64,000 bases of DNA from Siniperca chuatsi (GCF_020085105.1 NC_058062.1:3622945-3686944), one strand, 5' to 3'; numbered from the stretch's first letter, positions 38,701-48,446 are shown. The notes: generated by a model from the sequence alone, not told the origin. Numbers and translations are program-made.

Positions 38701-41700
38701 AAGGCAACATTTAAAGAGGAAGGAGTTTAAGAAGAAGATTTCTGCCCAGTTTCCACGCATTAAGGCATTTCTTCATTGCAGTTTACTGTAAACCGTATAC
38801 TGTCCGAGTGCTTCTGGTTACTCAAAACACGCAAAGGGTCCCTGAAGAGTCAGAAGATTCCTCTTGTCCCTGCTCCTTTTTGATGATGGAATGTGTTTTA
38901 TGTTGTTACAGATTGCATCTTATATTTTGTGTAAAATGTTGTGTTGAGTATGCACCAAAGTGATTGAAAAAATAAATTAAAATTTGTCAATTTCAAGTGA
39001 CAATAAAACTAAGACAAAACAATAAACTGCAAAATGAGTTTTATCATCTGGATTACTGTCCACTTTTCATTGAGTTTCATGGGCACATAACAATTAACTA
39101 AAGACAAATTTTAAAAATGATCTCTTTACAATCTATCTGTAGGTTTGTGTGGAAACCTGAGATCCATACCTGATATTAACCAAAGTGCCACTGACGTTTC
39201 TGATCTTCATTGGAAGAGCTGATCCTGTTCCCATGAAAACCACCTCTGGGTATTTTTGTTCTTGCCCTGCAGCAGAAAACAACCAGATTTCTACAATCAC
39301 TAAGGTAATGCAAGCAAAAATGACAATTTCACACGGATGCTAATATACCTTTTTTACATTAAGCATCACTGAAGGACCGCCTACTCAAAAGTAAGAAACG
39401 TTTTGTTTGTTTTGGCTTAAAAACTAAAAACATCCCTCTGGGTTTCCAGAGAACTCACCAGAAAGCTCTGCAGCGTCAGTGGAGCAAATCTTCCTGCACT
39501 TGTCCACTTCTTCCAGAAAGTTTGAGACCTCAGAAGCCTCTTTCACAAACTCCTCAGTGTTGCAGGAGGGGATGGCATCTCTAACGAATGAAATACAGAG
39601 TCAAGAAGACACACACCACCGCCTGCAAAAACACTGGCGGGGAAAACAGGGATTCCTTACACATCTGACCTTGATGCACCTCTACAGTACTTGACAGAAA
39701 CAGTGAAGAAAAAACCCTGACACTTGTAAGACGAGGTTAAAAAAGAAGAAAGAAGAAGAAAGCGGCTGAGTGCAATGGTCCATTCCAGATTGTTTTCCGT
39801 GACAAGGCAGCGCTCGGAGCTGCACAGTAATGTTGGCTAAATTGGGGGGATTGAAGGCCAAACTAACCTTTGCCACTCCATTACAGGTCTGAGCTGGAAC
39901 TTGAGCAGACACTCAGCTCTGACGTTGGGGACATGCAGGGCAGCCTGAGGCTCCTGGGGATAACACACACACACACACACAAAAAAAACATTGTTTCTGA
40001 TGTTTTCTTATAACTAGTCTTCATGTACCATACTTCATGTATCACTTTGTGAACTCTGCTTTTAAAGCAAAGTGGAAATATAGTTACTGAGAGCCACTGC
40101 AATCAATACTGTAATAAAAATTAAAAAAAACAGTACATAAAACATAATAGAGCAAATGGGAATAATTCTAAATAATTTACAGTCATAAACTCCAACACAT
40201 TAACTAAGCAGAGAAAAAGTATTAAATAATATTTAATATTATGTGTAAAATGACAGAAGATATACCAAACATTCCAAAAATGTGAAATCTACTGATTATT
40301 TTCCAATTAATGTCTTGATGAAATGTCAGAAAATTGTGAAAAATGCCCATTAGAAGAGTCCACGTTGATCATTACAAATATCTTGTTTTGTCTAACCAAC
40401 AGTCCAAAACCCAAAAATATTTAGTTTACAACAGTATGAAACAGAGAAAATCAGTAAATCCGAATACTGGAGAAACTGGAACCAGTGAATGTTTAAACAA
40501 TTAATAAATTATTATAACTGTTGTCCATTAATTTCTGTCAATCCACAATTCAAGTAATTGAAAAAAGCTTCAGCTTAAATAATTAGAAAATAAAACTCCA
40601 AATCTGCAGCACATAAGGAATGAGAAGGACATAATAGGAAGAAAACTACAGAGAATTTACAGTTTACATCCCCTACAGCCTGATTCATTTCACCTTGTAA
40701 ATATATTGAATTTACAGAAATAAAATAATGTGATGGATGTGAATAGTTATAAAAAAGTATGCTAAGGATAAGTGTTCCTATCAGCACTCATTGGAAGGAT
40801 TACATCTTACCATCAGTGTTACCTTTGTTTTGTAAGACTTGAGTTCTGGAAAGATCTCTGGGTGAATCGTGTTCAGCTGGGCCTGAATCTTGTGGCTTCT
40901 GATGTTGTGGACCGTACAGACGTGTTCATTAAGGATCAGGTGTTCTGTTGTGGGTGGAAACCTACAGAGAAAACTCTCAGCCTCAGTATGTTAAACTGAA
41001 TGTTAAAACAAGCAGGATTCTCTATGGAGTCTGGTTTTAAAGTGGGAAAATCCAAACCTCTCCATCCACTTTTTGTATTGATCCGTTTTCAAAACAGACT
41101 CTGGAGTCATGTGGACTACCAACGCAGGACAGTCCTCGGTCCCTCCTGTTTGGTATCTAGAGGGGATGACAGACTAAATTTAAATAAATTTGTTACATAT
41201 ATTCAGTTTATTTCAGATAAAGAAATAAGCATTAATGATTTCTTTAAATGTAGATCACAGATAGTCACACCGCTACCTTCTCAGCTGCTGATTGGTGCAA
41301 ACAGCTTCAACAAACTCCTCAGACGGACACTCGACAATAATAAAGACTGGTCCTGGGTCAGTGGGAGTACAAACCTGCTCAGGCAGGATCTATATGACAA
41401 CAGAAATACTGTCAGCAAATACAGTTCAGAGCTGCAGCCTAACAAGGCAGGTCATATCAGAGTTTCATCTTTATACGGCACCTCTTTTCCTTCGTACGTG
41501 ATACTTTTCCCGTCCTTCAAAGCTGCTATGAGTGGACCGATTGCTGCTGTGCCTCTGTGGGGGAAAAAGGTTTCATATAGAGAAAATAAAGTTTCTGGAC
41601 TACAGCAGTATTGCAAAACATTTAAAACGCTAAAACAAATTAATGTAGTGCTGAAATGATTGGTTGAACAGAGGTTCTCTTTTAGATCATTGTAAATTGA

Positions 41701-44700
41701 ATATATTTGCTTTTTGGACTGTTGGTCGGACAAAACAAGCTATTCGAAATTCATCACTTTGGGCTCTCGGACATTTTGACATTTTTCAACATTTTCTGAC
41801 ATTTTATGGAACAAACAATCGATTAATCCAAAAAAATAATAATTCAACAGATAACATTTAACTCAAACAACAACAAAAGTTACATTAATGGTTTATACAA
41901 AAATTAGGGCTATAATAATAATTATAATAATTATATAGAGAGCTCCATCCCATAAAATTAAGGGGGGAAAGTAATAATGAAACACTGCTCACTCAAACTC
42001 AGAACGATAATAACATAACTAATAAAACAAATACAACAGCTATATGGATCTGATGGTTAAAATGCCACAAATGCTTGTGTTAATATTGCAATCATACCAG
42101 ATGCATCTTATCCTTATTAAAAGATTCCATTTGTATTAAAAATCCACTTACACAGGCAAACCGAACTCCTTGGCTTGAGCGACTAAGAAATTTCCTTTCT
42201 TGGGGTGAAGCTGTAAGTGTGTTTGAAAAGTAGAGAAGAAGAATGTCAGATACAAAGTTCCTTCATGTGTACATCATATACAGGATGACAACACTCTTAA
42301 AGTTTCCTACCTTACATATGAAGGCAACCACCAAAGAGGTATCTCTAGCTGCTTTTCGTCTTTCACCTACAAGATATTAGAAACAAACAACTGAACATTA
42401 CTCATTCAGCCACTGAAAACACACCGATGTCTACACATTTTCCCCACTTAAGTCCAGCTGAATGTAGCTCCTTTATTTCCACTGTGCATTGTATTGTGGA
42501 ACAACAGTGTCCATCAACACCACACTCAAATTAAGTGATTTTAGACTGCATGCTGGCATTCTCAGTTAAACCTCAGTTTGACTTTTTTTAGCCATACTCT
42601 AGGGATGGCAATATCTGTCGGTCCAACACTTTGGTCCACACTGAAATATCTCAACAACTATTAGATGGATTGACAATCTGTACAGATTTCAGTGGTCTCA
42701 AGATGATGAATCCTTTTCCTCTAGCGCCACCATGAGGTTGACATTTGTGGTTTCGAGTGAAATATCTCAACAACTATTGGATGGATTGTCAGGAAATGTC
42801 ATACACACATTCATGTTCCCCTCAGGATGAATTGTAATAACTTTGATCCCTTAACCCTTCACCTTGCACCATCATGAGGTCAAAATTTAAATGTGTCCAA
42901 CACTTTGGTTTTTGACCAAATACCTGCAAAACTGATGACATTCCCATCAGCCTCAGCTGTACTTTGTGTTTTGTGGTAATTAGCAAATGTGAGTGCTACA
43001 CTAAGATGGTGAACATTATACCTGCTAAACATTAGCATGTTAGCATTGTAATTGTGAGCATGTTATCATGCCAATGTTAGGATGGCTGTAGCATGCCCTG
43101 CGTATTCAAAACACGACAGTAGTATATAGTATGAAACCAGGATAAAGGATTAGATTCCTTGAAGCACAAATATGTAAACTTTATTAGACCTGGCTCTAGT
43201 GCCGCTGCCAGGTTGAATATATATGGCGTCAGTGTGAGTTGACCATGGTGGTTGAGAATGAATCTGTGAACTCTTAAAACTACCAGATAATTTATGACCC
43301 AAGCTTCAGGATTTCCCCTTCAGTTTGGGACACATGCAAAATCCCCAGATTTCCTCCAGTGGCTCCCAGGCTTACAGGACAGTCGGCTCCTGGACTCACC
43401 TGGACTGTCTCCGCGGCTGTTAATGTGGACGTCGTCTGTCCTGGGAGAGGCAGGACTTTGAGAGGGGCTGATCCTGCCTGACTTGGGGAAGAGCTTTCCG
43501 CTGTCACCCCTCAACTGGGCTAGAGAGAGAAAAAGTCAGCTGTGAACCAAAACTCTTTAAGAAGTCTAAGTGAATATCAAAAAGCAGGAAAGCCTCTAAA
43601 AAATGAGCATGAATATATATATAATAACTCACCAAATATTGGCACTTGATAAACTGTCATTGTATCGTCCTTGTACGTCTCAGTGTATGGTCGAACCGCT
43701 AGGAGTGTATGATACATTAAATATCACACAAGACTGATACTAAAAGAAATAATGTGGTTATCTAATTCAGTTCAATAAATTCAACATACACAGTTTGATG
43801 TCTTCCAGTGGTCCAGAAAATGACTTGATGGCATTCAGATAGTTCTCCTTTGATGAAAAAGAGGCAGAGAAGAAGAGACACAGTAGATGTAAAGTGAACA
43901 CATGTTACACTAAAAACCTGCTGCAGACGTGTTCATACTGTGTGAAAGCGTTTCTCACCAGCTGTGGAGGTCCAGAGAGAACACACTCTGGAACACCAGT
44001 GTCCTTCAAGGTTAATATCATCCCTGCAGAGGAAACGGCACACATGGGTAAGTGTTCGCTAAACATAATCAAAATCAGTAATAAAAATCCTCTTCAGTAG
44101 CTGCCCTACTTCCAAAAATAAGCCTTTCTGTATAGCTTATAGCTACATTCACTTCATGTAAGAATATAATAATACACTACCTATTAATAAAACTGTTTTT
44201 TTGCTTGTTAAATAGACGTTTCTGTTATAATAAAAAATTTGCTAATGTGTTATGTAATATGTGGTCTAAATACTCCACCTAAAAACGCCACTGTTTCTTT
44301 CAGAAGCCTCAAATATTATACTTTTATCAGTAAGATTCTAGTTATAAAGATTCCTGTTATAATGATTTTTAAATGGAAATGTAAGACACTTCTCGCAATA
44401 TATTAAACTGTGACAATAATGAAATGGATCAAATTATAATGTGCATTCATTTTGTGATTTTCTACTCCTCTAAGTTAAGAGTATTTATTTGTTAGAGGCC
44501 ATTTAATGAAAACCACTAGCAACTTTTTAAAAGTTTTCTATGAGGTCAGACTTTTCAATTTAAACCTGTAGTAACTTTTTGATGACATACAGTTTCATCA
44601 CCTTTTAGTTAATATGTTGAACTTGTTAGCAAACAGCTGCTTATTTACACGTCCAGCAGTTACAGAGCAACATGATCCTTCATTAGGAGTCGTGTTTGTG

Positions 44701-46209
44701 TCACCTGATGAATGTAAGTCCAATAATTTCTCTCTTTTAGCTCTGTTTTTGGTCTCCACCAACTCCTGAGGGAAACATCTGGCTCATGAATTATTTTGGT
44801 GTTTAATCTCCCAATTTATCAGACAGATGTCACGGACCTGATAAACCTCCCACATTCTCCCAGCTCAGTCTGGTCAGGAAGATGTTGTCCAATCGAGCAG
44901 CTTTCAGTCTGTCAGAGGAAAACATAAGAATGTTAACTCTCGTCTTTGTCCATCAGACTGACTGAGATGACAACTATGCGTACGCCGTGATGTTCAAACC
45001 AGCTTACTTGTGTTCCTGCATGAGTCTCTGTGTTCCTTCACCACAGTTGAACAGGTATCTGCAGCAGAGAGGAGGGAAGTTTGTAATGGTATGTCCTCAA
45101 TATTGCTTCTTCTAAAATATAGTTTAGAATTAGGCTTGCGTTTCATATGTGTAATTCATAAGGATCAGGTCGGACAGCAGTTCCCAAACTAGGTGTTTTG
45201 AGGACCCATACATTCATGTATTTTTGTTGTTGCATGTAACTTTTTTTGTGCCTATACTAGGTAGAAAATGTGGAGTTAAACAGAAAAACACAATATTAGG
45301 TTGCACTACGTGAAGTGTACGACCCTGTGCTTTTGTAGCTTGGCCCATACTAGGGACCGGTCTATATAACTCAGCTTCTGCTGCATACACTTTGACGATT
45401 CTTTTTTAAATGTGTCCCTCAAAAGTCCCCCAACTTCATGGAAGTGCAATGCTAATTCACAGGAAAGGGATAGGAGTTAGCATTGCACTTCCAAAGAGTG
45501 ACCTTTACAGGTCAATGGTTTCAAGTTGATTGAGTTTAGTAAGAAGTGTGTTTTGTTGCAACTGTAACCACACCTAATAGTCATGTCACAGTGTACTGAC
45601 ACACCCTGGGGTACACTCTGACATCACTGCAGCAAGGTGACAAAACCACTGGAGAGATTTTCAGCTGCTGTTAAGTTGCTCTTTAAGAAACCACATATTA
45701 CTATAATGCTAATGTTTTAATAATAGTGCCAATCTTTTCTTTAAAAGACAGTACTTTAATTTAACAGTTTGTTCCACAAAATGTCATGTGAAAGAGGCTT
45801 ACACAGCCCTGGTTTCAAAGTAAAAGCCTGGACTACAGAAGCTCATGACATATTTCTGTATAAATTACCTGTTGTACTCGGAGAAGACATACAGTGACGC
45901 AGCATTATCTCTGCTTCCAGCACCGACCACCTGCAGGTACACCGTGGATGGTCCGTGAACGTCCCCTCGTTTGCTCCGGTTCTCTTTGGTTTTCACTCGC
46001 CGCAGCGGCTCCTTCTGCTTGGCCTTCTTCAAACCCAGCGGCTGTCTCGTCTCCGTGTTAGTATTAGTGGCCATTGTTCGGAAAAACTGGAAAACAGTCC
46101 GGTGGAAACGAAAATCACAGCGTGCGACAGCCGGAGGACCAGCAGAGCGAGCTCTGCCTTTAACTAACAGGAATGTAAAGGACAAGAGCTTCAGATGAAC
46201 CGTATTCAT
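31946..46209 (-). CDS. elac2: ELAC2, zinc phosphodiesterase / long-form tRNase Z (24 coding exons, 865 codons)
   Basis: ELAC2 is the metallo-beta-lactamase-fold endonuclease that removes 3' trailers from tRNA precursors in nucleus and mitochondria. I joined 24 exons (listed separately); all junctions are GT-AG and phases match throughout, giving 2,598 nt including TGA. Residues about 100-400 form the degenerate N-terminal half (YLFNCGEG at 115-122, VAFICKLH near 272). The catalytic C-terminal half has [13 protein letters not shown] at 518-530, the zinc motif SHMHADHH (H578, H580, D582, H583), SGDT (D698), HEAT (H717) and LNHFSQRY (H756). The tail is charged and ends in KRLKTS. Human ELAC2 is 826 residues with, as I recall, 24 exons. 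No key residue is missing and no internal stop was seen. Two in-frame starts exist: M1 with a basic leader, and M46 in a stronger start context. The last intron is 2.3 kb and carries LINE remnants. Orthology is near certain; the choice of start is inferred. Confidence 0.97.
32580..32822 (+). mobile_element. LINE 3' tail (L2-like)
   Basis: Ends with GTAAAGCACTTTGAATTGCC and then GGTGCGATACAAA, a tail I recognise as the 3' end of common fish L2-type LINEs. It lies inside the last intron of ELAC2, antisense to that gene. Confidence 0.6.
32876..33240 (+). pseudogene. LINE reverse-transcriptase fragment and 3' tail (L2-like)
   Basis: From 32879 the plus strand reads [20 protein letters not shown] then [12 protein letters not shown], stop, [11 protein letters not shown], stop, [14 protein letters not shown] is the reverse-transcriptase catalytic motif (normally YADDT), and Nx[12 protein letters not shown] is the usual sequence after it in fish L2-type LINEs. 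Two in-frame stops make it a fossil. It ends near 33,230 with TGTGCTATATAAATAAA. It lies in the last ELAC2 intron. Confidence 0.8.
34520..34664 (-). CDS. elac2: ELAC2 coding exon 23
   Basis: 145 nt encoding residues 736-783, including [19 protein letters not shown] and [10 protein letters not shown]756 is the last zinc ligand. The donor GTAAGT opens the gene's last intron, 2,325 nt long. Confidence 0.97.
35020..35098 (-). CDS. elac2: ELAC2 coding exon 22 (HEAT motif)
   Basis: 79 nt encoding residues 710-734, [19 protein letters not shown] onward. The HEAT motif of tRNase Z is intact. Confidence 0.97.
35570..35690 (-). CDS. elac2: ELAC2 coding exon 21 (SGDT motif)
   Basis: 121 nt encoding residues 669-708, [17 protein letters not shown] onward with [17 protein letters not shown]698 is the metal-bridging aspartate. 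A CA repeat begins 5 nt upstream of the exon, inside the acceptor region. Confidence 0.97.
35696..35726 (+). repeat. (CA)n microsatellite in an ELAC2 acceptor region
   Basis: About 15 CA units starting 5 nt upstream of exon 21. On the coding strand this is a (TG)n tract right beside the AG. Confidence 0.95.
35799..35898 (-). CDS. elac2: ELAC2 coding exon 20
   Basis: 100 nt encoding [16 protein letters not shown] through LLKKNDLEK (residues 636-668). Confidence 0.95.
35965..36532. repeat. TACTTTTTACTCCACTACAT-type repeat with a second repeat nested inside
   Basis: TACTTTTTACTCCACTACAT (near 36015) and ACTTTTACTTAAGTAGGATA (near 36440) are parts of one familiar fish repeat. Between them, 36180-36300 (TTTATATAGTCCAATGTCAA, ATACGACACCTTCCATCCTT) belongs to another. 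In the ELAC2 intron between exons 19 and 20. Confidence 0.65.
36765..37150. repeat. Dispersed repeat with GTGATATAGCACATTTTCT, copy 1
   Basis: CGTGATATAGCACATTTTCT and CTATTGGAAAATTGTAGATT resemble the motif at 57360-57385 (TGATATAGTACATTTTCTGG). Boundaries are approximate. Confidence 0.45.
37422..37449 (+). repeat. (CA)n microsatellite
   Basis: About 14 units in ELAC2, just downstream of the donor of exon 19. Confidence 0.95.
37497..37606 (-). CDS. elac2: ELAC2 coding exon 19
   Basis: 110 nt encoding residues 599-634, including [19 protein letters not shown]. This corresponds to human [20 protein letters not shown]. A CA-repeat (37422-37449) lies about 50 nt downstream of the donor. Confidence 0.95.
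37736..37774 (-). CDS. elac2: ELAC2 coding exon 18
   Basis: 39 nt encoding [13 protein letters not shown] (residues 586-598), with donor GTATGT. Matches human GLLNILLQRERAL. Confidence 0.95.
37903..38041 (-). CDS. elac2: ELAC2 coding exon 17 (HxHxDH zinc motif)
   Basis: 139 nt encoding residues 540-585, including [18 protein letters not shown] and the metal-binding signature [11 protein letters not shown]578, H580, D582 and H583 are the expected zinc ligands and catalytic acid. Confidence 0.98.
39170..39266 (-). CDS. elac2: ELAC2 coding exon 16 (start of catalytic half)
   Basis: 97 nt encoding residues 508-538, including [19 protein letters not shown], the conserved first strand and loop of the catalytic metallo-beta-lactamase domain. 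Confidence 0.97.
39459..39580 (-). CDS. elac2: ELAC2 coding exon 15
   Basis: 122 nt encoding residues 467-506, [15 protein letters not shown] onward. This is the linker into the catalytic half; donor GTGAGT. Confidence 0.94.
39868..39953 (-). CDS. elac2: ELAC2 coding exon 14
   Basis: 86 nt encoding residues 438-465, including [17 protein letters not shown] and VMEWQ. Matches human GECLLKYQLRPRREWQ. Confidence 0.95.
40230..40555 (-). repeat. Dispersed teleost repeat, ATTAATCGATT/TTTTGGACTGTTGG family, copy 1
   Basis: Reverse copy with GATGAAATGTCAGAAAATTG and CTAACCAACAGTCCAAAACC, in the ELAC2 intron between exons 13 and 14. Confidence 0.7.
40823..40961 (-). CDS. elac2: ELAC2 coding exon 13
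   Basis: 139 nt encoding residues 392-437, including [19 protein letters not shown] and [12 protein letters not shown]. Matches human [20 protein letters not shown]. Confidence 0.96.
41058..41156 (-). CDS. elac2: ELAC2 coding exon 12
   Basis: 99 nt encoding residues 359-390, including [14 protein letters not shown] and YKKWME, matching human APVALVVHMAPASVL. Confidence 0.96.
41277..41389 (-). CDS. elac2: ELAC2 coding exon 11
   Basis: 113 nt encoding residues 321-357, from [13 protein letters not shown] through [15 protein letters not shown]. Donor GTAGCG. A 219-codon plus-strand ORF running across here is an antisense shadow. Confidence 0.93.
41482..41554 (-). CDS. elac2: ELAC2 coding exon 10 (weak donor)
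   Basis: 73 nt encoding residues 297-320, [17 protein letters not shown] then ITYEGKE. The donor is GTGCCG, a poor match to consensus. Reading straight through gives VPYKDETLI and then a TGA, so splicing here is needed to keep the frame. The choice is supported by the next exon starting ILPEQV, aligned to human ILAEEL. Confidence 0.9.
41655..41868 (+). repeat. Dispersed teleost repeat, TTTTGGACTGTTGG family, copy 2
   Basis: TTTTTGGACTGTTGGTCGGA then CAAAACAAGCTATTCGAAAT, TTGGGCTCT, TTCTGACATTTTATGGAAC and CGATTAATCC. In the ELAC2 intron between exons 9 and 10, adjoining exon 10. Confidence 0.8.
42152..42210 (-). CDS. elac2: ELAC2 coding exon 9
   Basis: 59 nt encoding [19 protein letters not shown] (residues 277-295), with donor GTAAGT. 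Confidence 0.96.
42311..42366 (-). CDS. elac2: ELAC2 coding exon 8
   Basis: 56 nt encoding [18 protein letters not shown] (residues 259-276). Matches human [13 protein letters not shown]. Confidence 0.96.
42603..43095 (-). repeat. Dispersed teleost repeat, TAGCATGCTAAC family, copy 5 (in ELAC2 intron)
   Basis: Two head units, each with TCAACAACTATT[A/G]GATGGATTG (near 42650 and 42768), then CATCAGCCTCAGCTGTACTT. It lies between ELAC2 exons 7 and 8. Confidence 0.8.
43400..43519 (-). CDS. elac2: ELAC2 coding exon 7 (Ser/Pro-rich linker)
   Basis: 120 nt encoding the low-complexity linker at residues 219-257, rich in Ser, Pro and Arg (for example [17 protein letters not shown]). This is the fast-changing part of the protein, equivalent to the human SPERPLSRLSPERSSDS region. 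Reading frame is fixed by exons 6 and 8. Confidence 0.9.
43633..43698 (-). CDS. elac2: ELAC2 coding exon 6
   Basis: 66 nt encoding residues 197-217, [18 protein letters not shown] then PIF, with donor GTGAGT. Matches the human EDETMTVYQIPI segment. Confidence 0.95.
43790..43847 (-). CDS. elac2: ELAC2 coding exon 5
   Basis: 58 nt encoding [19 protein letters not shown] (residues 177-195), with donor GTATGT. Confidence 0.95.
43959..44023 (-). CDS. elac2: ELAC2 coding exon 4
   Basis: 65 nt encoding residues 156-176, [17 protein letters not shown] then PPQL. Donor GTGAGA. Confidence 0.96.
44838..44908 (-). CDS. elac2: ELAC2 coding exon 3
   Basis: 71 nt encoding [19 protein letters not shown] and GGLS. 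It matches the human [19 protein letters not shown] segment; phases fit on both sides. Confidence 0.96.
45008..45058 (-). CDS. elac2: ELAC2 coding exon 2
   Basis: 51 nt encoding [16 protein letters not shown] (residues 115-130), the conserved N-terminal-half motif. Acceptor and donor are AG and GTAAGC. Confidence 0.96.
45345..45560 (+). repeat. Dispersed teleost repeat, GGGGAACTCCAC family, partial copy 2
   Basis: CTCAGCTTCTGCTGC, ACTTTGACGATTCTTTTTTA and AGTCCCCCAACTTCATGGAA align with the 3' part of the copy ending near 54372. In ELAC2 intron 1. Confidence 0.55.
45869..46209 (-). CDS. elac2: ELAC2 coding exon 1 (two in-frame ATGs)
   Basis: Encodes residues 1-113 plus two bases of codon 114, ending YVFSEYN before a GT donor. 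The first ATG is at 46207-46209 and an in-frame TAA lies a short way upstream. A second in-frame ATG, at 46072-46074, begins [14 protein letters not shown]. The first 45 residues contain eight Lys/Arg and a single acidic residue, like a mitochondrial presequence. The first ATG has A at -3 and A at +4; the second has A at -3 and G at +4. Confidence 0.93.
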
Positions 46210-46383
46210 AATAAATACGTCAATTAATAATTAAAATATCCAGCTCCAATGAATTACATCTAAAAGCACTCAGTTAATGCTTGTTCATACATTTCCACGC
46301 GCTTTTTCAAATAATTAATTACCTAATAGTAGCTAGGTGCACATTCAGCAGGACTTTTGAGCTTGGTTGACACATGTGACACT

Positions 46384-46464
46384 TCTTCCGGCATCTAATG
46401 ATGACGTTACCAAATCTTATCGTTCATTGGTGTATAGAATTATTTAGCAGGTCTGTGGACCAAT
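46384..46464 (-). promoter_or_regulatory. Likely ELAC2 core promoter (ETS, CRE-half and CCAAT sites)
   Basis: About 175-255 nt upstream of the first ELAC2 ATG are an ETS-type site (CTTCCGG on plus, 46385-46391), TGACGT (46402-46407) and two CCAAT boxes (ATTGG at 46426-46430 and CCAAT at 46460-46464). ETS plus CCAAT is typical of TATA-less housekeeping and mitochondrial-function genes. Motifs are seen; promoter function is inferred. Confidence 0.5.
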
Positions 46465-47339
46465 CACAGCGGCTTTTTGAGAGAGGGAGGCGGAGATAGA
46501 ACTACCCATTGAAGAGGGGTGTAACAGCAACAAACTACTACAAAATAAAACACCTAAAATATTATTACATATATTCAGCTCTTGTAAAATATCTTAACTA
46601 TCAAATAACTCCAAATATCATACTTAATAAATTACAAGAGGGTTTACACAATGTGACAATATAAATTTAAAAACATAAAAATTTTTTAGAAATGATGTAC
46701 ATGATCTACTTTTATACAGATGAAATTGCCAACTCATTAATCTCAGGAAAAAATAAGTATTTCGACCAGCAAGGTCTTGGTCATCCATTGAACATCCATC
46801 TGAAGGAAAAACAAAAAGGCTAAATATACAACAAATGGAGATTTCATGATTTATCCCAAAAGCGATCTACTGTATATATAAAAAGACACAGCAATTGTCT
46901 AAAAATACGCAGGAGCCTATGCAGGATACGTAATACACATTTTTACAAATGTACAGTGAGAAAAAATATGAATATATGCCCACCATAAATTTGCAAAAAT
47001 AAAATGTATTTTTCATTGTATCCTGCTTAAGCTACAGTCTATTTTAGGACAATCAATATGTATTTTTTTATGTACAAAGTGGGTCACTTTTGGGATAAAG
47101 TAATTTTCTTTATATCATGTGATCACATAATTAAAGGTGAAGTAAAGGTAAAGGTGAAGCTGTCATTTGTTTTATGCATACACTGTACTGTAAAGCCGGT
47201 TTGTTTTTGCCTGATGAAGACCTTGCTGCTTTGAAAAGATGTCTCAGTAAGCTTTTGGGAGTGTTGCAGTGTTAAGTGTGTGGGCTGCCTCTTCAGTGGT
47301 AACCTTAAATTCTCGACAGATTTTGGGCCCACATTTCAG

Positions 47340-47662
47340 TGCATTCAAACTCTTACTTAAGTAAAAGTATTAGCATCAAAATATACTTAAAGTACCAAAA
47401 GTAAAAGCACATATTATGCAGAATGGCCCACTTCAGAATCATATATATTATATAATAGGATTATAATTATTGATGCATTAATGTGTACACATCACTAATT
47501 TGAACTACTTCATATACTGCTGGGTAGCTCAACCTATAATAATTTATCATAATGTATTAGTTGATTTATATTTTGTATTAATAAATCTAAATCTGCAAAG
47601 TAACTAGTTACTAATGTTGTCAAATACATGTAGTGGAGTAAAAACCACAGTATCTGCCTCCA
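47340..47662. repeat. TAAGTAAAAGTATTAGCATC-type repeat, second copy of the same family
   Basis: TTACTTAAGTAAAAGTATTA at the left and ATGTAGTGGAGTAAAAACCA at the right. It lies between ELAC2 and MAP2K4 and is probably the inverse orientation of the copy at 35965-36532. Confidence 0.6.
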
Positions 47663-48264
47663 AAATGAACAGTCCTGGCTGAAAGACTAAATGCATACGT
47701 TTAACTATCGACTTGTTTACAGGTCACCTGCTTCCAGATGGAAGAGCAAGCTGGGTGTACAGTACTACCACAGATTCACATCACACATGCAGCACCAAAC
47801 ATGTACACCAAATACATATAGTATACTATATTTATTATTATTATTAATTCTAGATTATACTATACAATGCTCATACTATACTTTATATTTTATATTCTAT
47901 GCAATATTGCTGTACTATACATTGTTCTACTATATTACACTTCACCTTATATTTTATACTATATATACATATATATATATATATTCTACTGCACTAGATA
48001 CTATATTGTGTTAAAATGTTATACTGTTTTATTACATCATATTTCTATATGAATACAAAGTATAATTACTTAATATTATATATTATTCTTGTGTACGCTG
48101 TTATAGTATCATATTACTTTTACTTTGATGCTAATAATCACACCACTATGTCACTTCACTCGAGACAGTATTGCAATATTAGTTTGAGTACAACACTGGT
48201 TGTGGGTACTGTGTATGTATACTAATTTTCTTTTATTTATTTTATATACACTTCTAATTATGTA

Positions 48265-48340
48265 CTTATTTCTGTCCTTGTGCTGCTGCAACACCAGAAT
48301 TTCCTGTCTGGGGATCAATAAAAGATCATCTTATCTTAAA
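48265..48340 (+). mobile_element. Retroelement 3' tail
   Basis: CTGCTGCAACACCAGAATTT followed by CCTGTCTGGGGATCAATAAA and a run ending ATCTTATCTTA. I recognise this as a common fish retroelement terminus with a short terminal repeat. Confidence 0.5.
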
Positions 48341-48446
48341 GCAATATTCAGAAGGTTTCAGAATACACACACACACACACAACCCCATATTAATTATGTT
48401 CAACCCATTCAGAAAAGAGACAGAAGACACTTTTCCTTTCTCTCCC

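Larger units (their letters stand above)
46465..48446. other. ELAC2-MAP2K4 intergenic DNA
   Basis: Very AT-rich, with a fish repeat at 47340-47662, an AT/TA-rich block at 47820-48070 and a retroelement tail at 48265-48340. No gene signal. Confidence 0.6.

Noticed and set aside
41390..41481. ELAC2 exon 10 read through to VPYKDETLI
   Set aside because: It ends in a stop and lacks homology, while splicing at GTGCCG to ILPEQV restores alignment with human ELAC2.
41000..41659. 219-codon plus-strand ORF
   Set aside because: It runs antisense across ELAC2 exons 11 and 10 and their introns. The minus strand has clear homology and splice sites, so this frame is a shadow.
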